DNA of 64,000 nt from AP-15 sp963774345 (GTDB lineage Bacteria; Pseudomonadota; Alphaproteobacteria; ATCC43930; CGMCC-115725): contig CAVZFB010000036.1 in the NCBI GenBank assembly GCA_963774345.1, forward strand, positions 1-64,000, written 5' to 3'. This document shows, piece after piece, positions 53,816-61,365 of the stretch (position 1 is the first letter of the stretch; each line of letters begins with the position of its first letter). Both the position numbers and the translations under genes were made by a program. Under the pieces are notes generated by a model. The model made no database searches. It worked only from the letters and a program-made list of their open reading frames with translations, and had not been told where the DNA came from.

Positions 53816-54136
53816 TCATGTCCGCCATTTAAAGTAGCAGGCAAGTAAATTCGTGGCTTTCTTTGAAGCGGCTGTTTTGGGCTGTTGCGGGCAGGGCCGG
53901 AGGCACGGCCGTCAAAGCGACGGTTGATCATACTCTGATGCGCGGGTCGGAACCGCATGACCGTTGATGCGTCGCGGAGCTGCCTCGGTCTAGTGACCAG
54001 CGTCGGATCGGCGATCCGGCAGATAGTGGTTGCGAGGGTTCTCCTGACCGCGGTCATGCCTCCGGCGCTGCCCGGAAATCGCTGATTGGTATTTTTGACA
54101 GTGCCTCCTTTGCTGGTGACCACACGATTTCTCCAA
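53758..54136. other. IS630/IS110 junction, no gene
   Basis: 379 bases covering the right end of IS630 and the region 3' of the IS110 transposase. Open frames here are not protein-like. If the IS110 element belongs to the IS1111 subgroup, its guide RNA would be encoded here rather than upstream of the transposase. Confidence 0.4.
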
Positions 54137-55246
54137 TCAGCCTGCCGGTATTGTGATCTGGCGGGCGATGGCCCAGACAAAGCCCACCAGTTCGCGGGCG
54201 ATGGCGGTGGTGACGACATTGGCGGGTTTGCCGGTGCGGGCGAGACGGCGATAGCGTGCGCACAGCCGCACTTGTCCCTTCCAGGCGATCTCCCGGATCA
54301 GTTTGGGCTGGTCTTCCTGACGCAGGCGCAAGTCACGGCTGACCCGAGCTGGGAAGCGGTAGGACCACGCCGCTTCGATCAACAACCGGCGCGCCGCGCT
54401 GCTGCCGGCTTTGGTGATGCCGCCGCGCCTGACGCTGGCGCCGCTCGAATGCTCGGACGGCACCAGTCCGAGATAGGCCATCAGCTGGCGCGGATTGGCA
54501 AAGCGCGAGAGGTCGCCCAGTTCGGCGACCAGTGTTGCCGCATTGACCAAGGCCATGCCGCGCATCGTCTGCAACGCCGCCACGACTGGGGCCAGTGTCC
54601 AGTCGGGCAACATCGCTTCGATCTGCGCCGTCAGCCGATCGCGCCGCGTCGCGGCGGCTTCGACTGTCTGAATGTAATCCTCGAGCACGAGGTGGTGTGC
54701 TGCCTGCTCAAAACGCAAACCAGCCAGCCAGCGGCGATGCAGCTTGGTCCAGGCCGGACGTCCATAATGGCAACGCTGGCGCAACAGGAAGCCCGAAAGC
54801 TGCTGGCGGGCCCGGCGCAACGCATGTACCGCGTCAAGACGGGCACGCACCAAGTCGCGCATCGCCTCGTGTCCGACATCGGGAACCCACACCGCGGTCA
54901 GCTCGCCGGCGCGATGCAACCGCGCCAGGCTGGCGGCGTCCCGTCGATCGGTCTTGACCCGGTCGCCCGGCCGCTTTGGGATCAACGACGGCGCGACGAC
55001 AACGCATTCGTGCCTGTGCCCTGACAGCTGACGCTGAATGCCATAGCCGCACGGCCCCGCCTCATAGCAAAATCGCAGGGTCGTGCCATCGTCACCCAGC
55101 TTACGCACCAGGCGTTCTAGTGCCGCCGCCGTGTTTGCAATCCGACCATAGTCCCTGACCTCGCCACGCAGCCCGCTATCGGCGATCGCGACAACGATCC
55201 CATCCTTGTGCACATCAAGCCCGACGTAGCTGATACCATCCGCCAT
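54137..55246 (-). CDS. IS110 family transposase (DEDD recombinase)
   Basis: 369 residues, apparently intact. The N-terminal DEDD/RuvC-like domain has SYVGLDVHKDGIVVAIAD (first Asp), RFCYEAGPCGYGIQRQL (Glu) and KTDRRDAASLARLHRAGELTAVWVPD (Asp pair). The C-terminal Tnp domain has MRGMALVNAATLVAELGDLSRF, RQLMAYLGLVPSEHSSGASVRRGGITKAGSSAARRLLIEAAW, with the catalytic Ser in the G-x-T-K-x-G-S region. The start MADGISYVG at 55246 has AGGAGA upstream; the frame extends 5' only through the structured leader. IS110 enzymes are guided by an element-encoded bridge RNA. Confidence 0.9.
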   Translation of the reverse strand: MADGISYVGLDVHKDGIVVAIADSGLRGEVRDYGRIANTAAALERLVRKLGDDGTTLRFCYEAGPCGYGIQRQLSGHRHECVVVAPSLIPKRPGDRVKTDRRDAASLARLHRAGELTAVWVPDVGHEAMRDLVRARLDAVHALRRARQQLSGFLLRQRCHYGRPAWTKLHRRWLAGLRFEQAAHHLVLEDYIQTVEAAATRRDRLTAQIEAMLPDWTLAPVVAALQTMRGMALVNAATLVAELGDLSRFANPRQLMAYLGLVPSEHSSGASVRRGGITKAGSSAARRLLIEAAWSYRFPARVSRDLRLRQEDQPKLIREIAWKGQVRLCARYRRLARTGKPANVVTTAIARELVGFVWAIARQITIPAG

Positions 55247-55324
55247 GACCCGTCTCCTATGCATGAGGCTCGGCACCGGCCAACCCGGTGCAACCCTCGT
55301 TACCTGCATACTGTGAGACGGGTC
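55247..55324 (-). ncRNA. Candidate structured RNA (bridge-RNA-like) upstream of IS110 transposase
   Basis: On the minus strand the 78 bases before the start codon form nested helices. A perfect 10-bp closing stem is GACCCGTCTC (55315-55324) with GAGACGGGTC (55247-55256). Inside are TATGCA/TGCATA and GAGG/CCTC pairings and a terminal hairpin GCACCGG-GTTGG-CCGGTGC. IS110-group elements carry their guide RNA in this position. The outer stem also contains the AGGAGA ribosome site. Confidence 0.5.
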
Positions 55325-55489
55325 GCCCCGCACTCAGGCGGACATGTGGTCTAGCACGTAGCCACCCTGGCCCAATGTTGAAGCTTTGGGGGTGTCCATA
55401 GCAGATGAGATGTCCGGGATTTTGGGACAAACGATCTATCCGTTGGGGGGTTCAGAGCCGGGGGTCGGGATGTGGCCCGAGATATCGAT

Positions 55490-55790
55490 GGCGCGGTATT
55501 TGAAGGATCTGCAGTCCTGTAGTGGCCGGCGGTAGAGCTGCCTCGAGGCGGCCGAGCTGTTGGGGACCAGCGAGCCGCATTCTCGACCGTTTCACGAGTA
55601 GTTCAACTCGGAGGCGGCTGGAGGCTAATCGACCGGCGGCGCGGGGGGTCACTGGACCGGATCACGTTCGTGGTCGGGTGGTACCGGACGCCTATCGGGA
55701 CTTCATGATGAAGCATTTACATGAGGCGCAGCGGCCCGAGCACGGCTTCGAGCCGAAAGCTGCCGCTGGGTCAAGGCGGTCTTGCTGAGC
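55490..55790 (+). pseudogene. Relic of an ISNCY-type transposase, N-terminal part
   Basis: Translation pieces in different frames match the HTH and linker of ISNCY/integrase-core transposases. EAAELLGTSEPHS corresponds to the usual REAAELLGISERHF. WYRTPYRDFMMKHLHEAQRPEHGFEPK corresponds to the YR-x-F-x-x-x-H-F-H-E-x-x-x-x-E-H-G element. Several stops and frame changes; clearly dead. Confidence 0.55.
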
Positions 55791-55795
55791 CGCCG

Positions 55796-56170
55796 GCTGG
55801 GTGAGGTGATCGAGGCCAAGAGCTGCTCGACCAGCAGATACTGCGTGGCAGCCTCCGCGATAGCGATGCCGGCCAAGGTGCTCGATGCGGCGCTCGGCGA
55901 GAGCCGGGCCGACCTACATCGGCGGCAACCGATCGACCTCATCCCGGCCTTGGGTGTGTAGAAATAAGGGTGCCGCGGTCGGTGTAGAACGAGCAGCACA
56001 GCCCCTTAGTCTCGATCACTTCGCCCAGCCCGCGAAAGATCGGGGCAGCGCCTTCCTCCTCGATCAGAAGGGCCGAATAGATCGCTCGGCGGCATCGTCC
56101 AGGAATGATGATCAGATCCAACAGCGGGTGCTCTGCCCGCCAGGGATGGGCCGATGAAGGCGCACTCGGT
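55796..56170 (-). pseudogene. Relic of an ISNCY-type transposase, catalytic part, inverted
   Basis: On the minus strand: AIYSALLIEEEGAAPIFRGL, then SFYTDRGTLISTHPRPG (compare the usual SLYTDRGSHYF-TP-AG), then fragments around VGPALAERRIEHLGR. These are the catalytic core of the same transposase type as the plus-strand relic beside it, but in the opposite orientation. An inversion or two separate insertions are needed. Confidence 0.55.
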
Positions 56171-56555
56171 AGACTCGGCGGCAATTAGCCGCGAGCCCGT
56201 CGCAAGCTGGCGTGCCAGTCACCAATGTGCCAATATTGTTGTGATTATCTCAATCGCCTTCGCGCTATTTCTTGAGCGCCGATGCGTTTGATTTCTCAGC
56301 GCACCTCAACCCCGTCCCTTCCCGAGGTCCCAAGCGTTCGTTCAACTTTGCTCGATCGCGCGGTCCCGTAAAATGCTTCTGGGGCGACGACCCTGACACT
56401 CGAGCGCTGAGCGAGAGCGTTCACACGGAAGACGCCGGGCACGAGTTCGGGACGAAGGGGAGTGGCGATGGGGTGATGACCGGGCGGGAACTCATGGATG
56501 CCGTCGCGATGCTCGCCAGCACGCCCCCCTCCGAGCCGTGCGGCTAAACTTAGTG

Positions 56556-57545
56556 CTATCGAGAGGATATGTTCGGTGCCGCCGACTGGATCGGTTCGGT
56601 ATCGTGGAAGCGGCGGTAGTCGATGGCCAAACGGCCATCCTTGGTTTGGGTGAACACATCCGCGAAACGATGGTCCCACAGTACCTCGTCCGCTAGATAC
56701 GATGTTCGGGCGTGGACCGCCTGCAACATCGTCTCGTCGAGGCCCGTGACCGTCACCACAATTTCGACCTGTTGTGCGGCCAACGATGACGGTGTTGCAT
56801 TCCATAATGGACTTGCAGGGTCTATCCCGTGCATGACGGTAAATGTCATCGCAAAGATAGGGCTGCGCTGGCGTGCCAGTTGCAGATCATAGAAACGGCG
56901 CATCCGCTCGCCCTCGCCGGTGAGCTCGTCGCGGACGAGAGTAACCGAGACCTGCGCCTCGAGGATTTGATTGCGGCGCTCGTTAGCGAGCCGGAGCGAG
57001 AGCGTTGGGACCCCATTGTATGGCGTGATGACGGCTACCCTGCTAAACATCACGCGGGCCATGGGCCGGGAAAATCGGGCAAGTACCAATCCCGCGGAAA
57101 CTGCCAGAAGGGTCAATCCGACCATCGCTTCAAGGGTCATAACGATATTGCCGTACAGCGTCCCCGGCGACATCTGCCCGTAGCCGATCGTCGATATTGT
57201 CTCGACGCTGAAGAAGAAGGCGTCCGAAAATATTCCAGGGTGGGCGTTGGCGATCGCGCCGTCGCCGAGCAAATACAGGAGCGCGAACAGCACATTCAAA
57301 CCGAGATAAACAGTGGCTAAGCCGAACAGAAAAGCCCACCACGGCAGTGTCAGTAGCTGATGGTAGAGATCGCCCAGCCATGGATTGCGCAGTCCGATAG
57401 CCACCACACGGTCGCTGGCTTCCCGCTGTACTAGACGATTTGGAGCGCGCGGGGCATCAGCCGGCGATTCCAAACCAAGCGGCGTGGCGTCTATCCGCCG
57501 CTTCACACGTACCTCAACGAAGACTCTCCGATACATGTACCCCAC
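56556..57545 (-). CDS. Inward-rectifier (Kir-type) potassium channel
   Basis: A 329-residue bacterial Kir channel. After a soluble N-terminus with a slide-helix region (GDLYHQLLTLPWWAFLF), TM1 is at about 68-92, the pore helix and selectivity filter are SVETISTIGYGQMSP (TIGYG, K+-selective) near 113-127, and TM2 is at about 133-158. The cytoplasmic immunoglobulin-like domain follows (VITPYNGVPTLSLRLANERRNQILEAQVSVTLV, TVMHGIDPASPLWN, HDHRFADVF-like WDHRFADVF). Size and layout match KirBac proteins, gated by lipids and pH. It stands alone between transposon relics, which suggests a mobile past. Confidence 0.9.
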   Translation of the reverse strand: MGYMYRRVFVEVRVKRRIDATPLGLESPADAPRAPNRLVQREASDRVVAIGLRNPWLGDLYHQLLTLPWWAFLFGLATVYLGLNVLFALLYLLGDGAIANAHPGIFSDAFFFSVETISTIGYGQMSPGTLYGNIVMTLEAMVGLTLLAVSAGLVLARFSRPMARVMFSRVAVITPYNGVPTLSLRLANERRNQILEAQVSVTLVRDELTGEGERMRRFYDLQLARQRSPIFAMTFTVMHGIDPASPLWNATPSSLAAQQVEIVVTVTGLDETMLQAVHARTSYLADEVLWDHRFADVFTQTKDGRLAIDYRRFHDTEPIQSAAPNISSR

Positions 57546-57710
57546 GTCGTGAAAACCAGTGGTGTATCACTCGGCGAATCCCGCTCGGTCCTGGCGGCCG
57601 GCCGCTGCCGATACGTGGCCCAACTCGGGGGCCTGTCCGGAGAACGGCGGCGGCGGCCGTGGCTTCGCGGATTTTCTTTGCTCGCCTAATCGAATCCAAT
57701 CGATGAGGTC

Positions 57711-57875
57711 TCATACCGCTCCGGATGGCAAGTGAGAAAGCGGGGTCGCGACCTCGTCGGCGATGGTCTGGATACGCATAACGCGGAAGTAGGCTCGATC
57801 CACGTCGTAAGAGCCCTCCTTGAGCAACTCCCTATGATAATTGGAAATTATATCAACAAAAATGGGCGTCAACAT
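57711..57875 (-). CDS. Possible 54-residue ORF or protein fragment
   Basis: MLTPIFVDIISNYHRELLKE, then GSYDVDRAYFRVMRIQTIAD and a short tail. The composition is protein-like and partly helical, but no family is recognised. It could be the C-terminal remnant of a larger gene cut by the adjacent transposase relic. Confidence 0.3.
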   Translation of the reverse strand: MLTPIFVDIISNYHRELLKEGSYDVDRAYFRVMRIQTIADEVATPLSHLPSGAV

Positions 57876-57924
57876 TAGCGCCCACCGCGCGGCAAACCCC
57901 TGGCGAAGGCCGTTTCTTATGTCA

Positions 57925-58137
57925 GGCCACCCGCACCGTCGCCCTGTCGCGGACGAGATCATAGGCCCCACACCGAGGGGGATTGCCAATCGACCCGTGG
58001 GCAACCCGCGACGGCAACCCGCCACCTTCTAGGCTCAACCGAACCCGGTTGCGGTGCGAGACCTCGCAGCCAGGGTGGTGGGTGGTGCGGCCGTCGATCG
58101 CCGAGAGGCGCTCGCATAGACCAGCGCCTTGGTGCAA
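57925..58137 (-). pseudogene. C-terminal relic of an IS5/IS1182-like transposase
   Basis: The frame reads AIDGRTTHHPGCEVSHRNR and later GAYDLVRDRATVRVA. The first resembles the conserved IDGRTTRHPGYAVSQRKR element and the second the AYNLVRLPKLL ending of IS5-group transposases from alphaproteobacteria. The intervening E-E-x-F-G-W-x-K segment is lost, so the copy is dead. Confidence 0.5.
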
Positions 58138-58260
58138 AGCTGCGAGCGGATGATTTCTGTCTACATGTTCTGGATTGTTGCTTGCTTACCCACAGCCACC
58201 GAATCGCAACTGATGAGAATTATCTAATACATTTCCGGTCAAACATTGGGTGTTCATCAG

Positions 58261-59490
58261 CTACGACGCGGCGGCAAGGTTGTCAGTAGCGTGACGAAGC
58301 CCGGGAATATCGTTGCGGCCGGAAAGGAAGATTTTGATGTTTCGGGCCGCCTGGCGCAGGCGCTGGCGGTTCTCGACGAGCGCGATGCGGACGAAACCCT
58401 CGCCATATTCGCCAAAGCCGATCCCCGGCGACACCGCGACATTGGCGCGTTCGAGCAGCAGCTTTGAAAAGGCAAGGCTGCCCATCGGGCGAAACTGCGG
58501 CGGAATCTGCGCCCAGGCAAACATTGTTGCTTCCGGTTGCAGCACCTCCCAGCCGGCTTGGCGCAACCCGTCGATCATCACATCACGGCGTGCCTGATAG
58601 CGCTCGCGAGTTTCTGCAACGCAATCCTGCGCACCGTTCAGCGCCGCGGTCGCAGCTACCTGGATCGGAGTAAAGGCGCCGTAATCCAAGTAGGATTTGA
58701 CTCGAGAAAGGGCCGCGATCAGCCGCTTGTTGCCGACCGCAAAACCAATGCGCCAACCGGCCATCGAATAGGTCTTGCTTAGGGAGGTGAATTCAACCGC
58801 GATATCGCGGGCGCCTGGCACTTCGAGGATCGAAGGCGGCGGCTTGCCGTTAAAATAGATCTCGGCATAGGCCAGATCGGACAGCACAACGATGTCGTGC
58901 CGCCGGCAGAAGGCGACGATCTCGCGATAAAAATCGAGGTCGACGGTCTGGGCAGTTGGGTTGGCGGGAAAATTAAGGACGATCGCTAGCGGCGCCGGGA
59001 TACTGTGCCGCACCGCCTTCTTCAGTTCGGCAAGGAAGTCGAATTCGGGACCGATCGGGACATGCCGCACGGAAGCGCCGGCCATGATAAAGCCAAAGGC
59101 GTGGATCGGGTAGCATGGGCTCGGCGCCAGCACGATATCGCCCGGCGCGGTGATTGCTTGGGCGAGATTCGCGAGCCCCTCCTTCGAGCCAAGAGTGACG
59201 ATGACCTCGCGCTCGGGATCGAGCTCAACGCCAAAGCGACGCGCGTAATAGCCGGCGCACGCGCGGCGCAGCCCGGTGATGCCGCGTGACACCGAATAAC
59301 CGTGGGTTTTCGGGTTCTGGACCGCCTCTACGAGCTTGGCGACAATATGAGGCGGGGTCGCGCCGTCAGGATTTCCCATGCCAAGGTCGATGACGTCGCG
59401 CCCGGCGGCGCGAGCCTCGGCTTTGAGCGCGTTGACTTCGCTGAAGATGTAGGGGGGAAGACGCTTGATGCGATAAAATTCCTCGGGCAT
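58261..59490 (-). CDS. alaC: Class I/II aminotransferase, AlaC-type
   Basis: A 409-residue PLP enzyme, fold type I. It begins with the AlaC-like MPEEFYRIKRLPPYIFSEVN and DVIDLGMGNPDGATPPHIV. Further motifs: the cofactor-phosphate region LGSKEGLANLAQAI, APSPCYPIHAFGFIMAG, LNFPANPTAQTV (Asn that contacts PLP O3'), LSDLAYAEIYFNG (Asp), SLSKTYSMAGWRIGFAVGN (PLP Lys) and FVRIALVENRQRL (substrate-binding Arg). The family converts glutamate plus pyruvate to alanine plus 2-oxoglutarate or acts on related amino acids. The gene is flanked by an IS relic and the prophage edge. Confidence 0.85.
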   Translation of the reverse strand: MPEEFYRIKRLPPYIFSEVNALKAEARAAGRDVIDLGMGNPDGATPPHIVAKLVEAVQNPKTHGYSVSRGITGLRRACAGYYARRFGVELDPEREVIVTLGSKEGLANLAQAITAPGDIVLAPSPCYPIHAFGFIMAGASVRHVPIGPEFDFLAELKKAVRHSIPAPLAIVLNFPANPTAQTVDLDFYREIVAFCRRHDIVVLSDLAYAEIYFNGKPPPSILEVPGARDIAVEFTSLSKTYSMAGWRIGFAVGNKRLIAALSRVKSYLDYGAFTPIQVAATAALNGAQDCVAETRERYQARRDVMIDGLRQAGWEVLQPEATMFAWAQIPPQFRPMGSLAFSKLLLERANVAVSPGIGFGEYGEGFVRIALVENRQRLRQAARNIKIFLSGRNDIPGLRHATDNLAAAS

Positions 59491-59763
59491 GACAACTCGT
59501 CAGCTGTGAACAGCCGCCTTTTAGCCGTCTGCGGCCGCTTTGACGAGCGCTATGGTGCCGAAGCCGTCAAATTCCTGCCCGCGCAGCCCCAGAGCCGTCG
59601 TATCCAGGCTACGCATTTGTGAGGAAGTCCAATAAAATGTCGGACCCGAAGGCTTTTATAGTGGCGAGATCGACCGATCGGCAAGCCGCGCTGATATCGG
59701 ACCCGTGGGCGAAGAGGTGTACGCTAAGGCAATTGTCTCCGCTTTTGTTTGGCTAGTCGGCGC

Positions 59764-59940
59764 ATGGGCCTGATCCAGACGAGCATCGCACTCGCGGTTT
59801 GCCTGCTCCTCCTTGCCGCCGCGATCATCCTCGACCGCCGTCCCTATCGCCCGGGCAAGCTCAACTACGTCCCGGTGATGATCATCGCCCTCGCCGCTAT
59901 CCTGGTACTCGGCCGACATCTGCTGGCGCTGCTCCTGTGA
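59764..59940 (+). CDS. Small two-helix membrane protein
   Basis: 58 residues: MGLIQTSIALAVCLLLLAAAI, a short basic loop (DRRPYRPGK), then VPVMIIALAAILVLGRHLLALLL. Two transmembrane helices with a positive loop, about the size and layout of class II holins or of small cellular membrane proteins. It lies opposite to the phage genes, so a cellular origin is slightly likelier. No family recognised. Confidence 0.5.
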   Translation: MGLIQTSIALAVCLLLLAAAIILDRRPYRPGKLNYVPVMIIALAAILVLGRHLLALLL

Positions 59941-59962
59941 TGGCAGGGGCGTCACCGATCCC

Positions 59963-60205
59963 TCAATGAGTGCCGGTGGGACAGAAACGCAGATCGTCGC
60001 GTTCGTTCTCGTAATCGTCCATCGCTTCATGAAGGACATTGTCAGCCGGCAGCGCTCGCAATGCCTTTGTGATCTTCTTTAACGTCGCGTCATCATACGC
60101 GACGGGCTTGGGACATTGGCAGGTGGTCGCACCCATATTACTGCAGCCGGCCACTATCAGAACCGCAGTGAGCGCCGCAAAACGCACACGCACCCTCGAT
60201 GACAT
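59963..60205 (-). CDS. Rz1-like outer-membrane spanin lipoprotein
   Basis: 80 residues. Signal with lipobox LIVAGC (Cys at about 21), then CPKPVAYDDATLKKITKALRALPADNVLHEAMDDYENERDDLRFC. The pattern (lipidated Cys, C-P-x-P near the start, an L-P-x-x-x-x-L/V-x-x-x-M/D-Y stretch, R-x-x-x-R/C ending) is that of Rz1-type o-spanins in alphaproteobacterial phages, which disrupt the outer membrane at lysis. The i-spanin partner would be a nearby small coiled-coil membrane protein. Prophage context supports this. Confidence 0.6.
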   Translation of the reverse strand: MSSRVRVRFAALTAVLIVAGCSNMGATTCQCPKPVAYDDATLKKITKALRALPADNVLHEAMDDYENERDDLRFCPTGTH

Positions 60206-60659
60206 GTTTGCTTCCCCCCGCGCCGATCGCGCCCACCATGGCTAGGGCCAGGTTTCAGATCAACCCGGAACCGTCACTGGTTCGAGCTGATTCCATCAGG
60301 CATCAATACCGCGGCCAAGCGGCGACCGACATCAGCCACCCGACCGAGGCCGGTCCTACGGGGCGGCGACGAGCGAGGCGCGAGTCGCGGGCAGCCTAGA
60401 TTGTGGCTCCCTCATATCAAACCGCCGAAGCTATCCTCGTTCGGAACCAAAAAAGTAGCTCGTGAAGATAGCTGCTGGATGCCAAGCCTGCTCAGGTGGT
60501 GACGATGCCAAATCCGTACGGGACGAAAATGCATTCCTGACGTGTACCGCGGCCATAAACTTCTATGGGACCCATCGCTCTCGGAATCGACCGCAGTCTA
60601 TTTATATGTAGGCATCGGAGTCATATTAGCAAATAACAAGTCGTTGCTAGGCAGAAGGC
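60206..60659. other. Non-coding stretch inside the prophage end
   Basis: 454 bases without a supported gene. The part nearest 60560-60655 is AT-rich. I see no tRNA, attachment site or clear terminator. Confidence 0.4.
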
Positions 60660-60974
60660 CTACTTCCTGTCCTGCTTTTGCACGATCTGGGTGCGCAAAT
60701 CACCGATAGCGTCGATAATGCGCGCAAGTGCTGCGCGCATCTCGGCTTGAAAGTCACGATCGTCGAGGCGACGCTGTTCGAGCGCACGCTCAGACGCTTC
60801 GATGCGTAGTTCGTGCGAGGCGATCTGAACCCCAAGATCGGCCCGCAGCTGCTCGATGTCGCCACGCAAGCTAATGTAGCTGGTCACAGCGCCACCGCCG
60901 ATGGTCAGTGCCAACACGACCGCCTGTAGGATATGACCAAAATTGACCTCGGGCGAAAATCGGGGTCTCGGCAT
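60660..60974 (-). CDS. Phage small membrane protein with coiled coil
   Basis: 104 residues: MPRPRFSPEVNFGHILQAVVLALTIGGGAVTSYISL forms a single N-terminal membrane helix. A continuous heptad-like helix follows (RGDIEQLRADLGVQIASHEL, RIEASERALEQRRLDDRDFQAEMRAALARI). The layout (short cytoplasmic tail, one TM, coiled coil) fits an i-spanin (Rz-like) or a holin-associated protein. Its start overlaps the stop of the next gene by one base (TGATG), so the two are translated together. A pairing with the Rz1-like lipoprotein is plausible but they are 450 bases apart. Confidence 0.65.
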   Translation of the reverse strand: MPRPRFSPEVNFGHILQAVVLALTIGGGAVTSYISLRGDIEQLRADLGVQIASHELRIEASERALEQRRLDDRDFQAEMRAALARIIDAIGDLRTQIVQKQDRK

Positions 60975-61360
60975 CACGGTACGAAGGGCGCCGCGGGAGT
61001 TGCTTTCAACAACTCGGCCAATACTCCGGCCCATACCGGCTGACAGGCGGCATTTTGCACCGCCATTTCCAGCGCGCGCTTCTCTTCGATCGTGGTCAGT
61101 ACACCCGGTGAATTTCCGGTGGCAGCGATTGCATTTCCGGCTGTGGCCAGTACTGGCCAACACGCTGCGCCGGCACTGTCGCCGACTGCCGTCGCGATCG
61201 CCGCCGCGTTCTGCGCGTCGCCGGCAGCGAATTGGCCGACTTGAGCGCAGCCTCCGAGCCACAGCGCCAGCATCAAAGCGAGTGCCACGGCGCCAAAGGT
61301 AACGATCCCGTCAGCGAGGCTGATCGCGCGGCCGTCTACGTAATTCCACAGCTTTGACAT
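60974..61360 (-). CDS. Phage lipoprotein-like small protein
   Basis: 128 residues. A membrane segment (VTFGAVALALMLALWLGGC) ends in a possible lipobox, followed by an Ala-rich body: AQNAAAIATAVGDSAGAACW, TTIEEKRALEMAVQNAACQPVW. Two cysteine-bearing elements are spaced as in small phage proteins found between tail and lysis genes. No biochemical role known. It starts five bases after the tail-protein stop and is co-translated with the coiled-coil protein. Confidence 0.6.
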   Translation of the reverse strand: MSKLWNYVDGRAISLADGIVTFGAVALALMLALWLGGCAQVGQFAAGDAQNAAAIATAVGDSAGAACWPVLATAGNAIAATGNSPGVLTTIEEKRALEMAVQNAACQPVWAGVLAELLKATPAAPFVP

Positions 61361-61365
61361 CTAAG

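Larger units (their letters stand above)
55325..56555. other. Transposon graveyard
   Basis: 1.2 kb with no intact gene. It contains two decayed transposase pieces in opposite orientations (listed separately). From about 56200 to 56555 there is sequence of no recognised content before the Kir channel gene; an open frame at 56272-56547 ends PPSEPCG but has no domain. Confidence 0.5.
57546..58260. other. Region of relics between Kir channel and aminotransferase
   Basis: 715 bases. It contains a possible small ORF (57711-57875) and an IS5/IS1182-like transposase tail (57925-58137), listed separately. The remainder shows nothing recognisable. Confidence 0.45.

Noticed and set aside
56272..56547. 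Open frame ending PPSEPCG, considered as the 5' part of a group II intron
   Set aside because: The ending resembles frames that cross intron domain V, but the complementary half of the domain V hairpin and any reverse transcriptase are absent.
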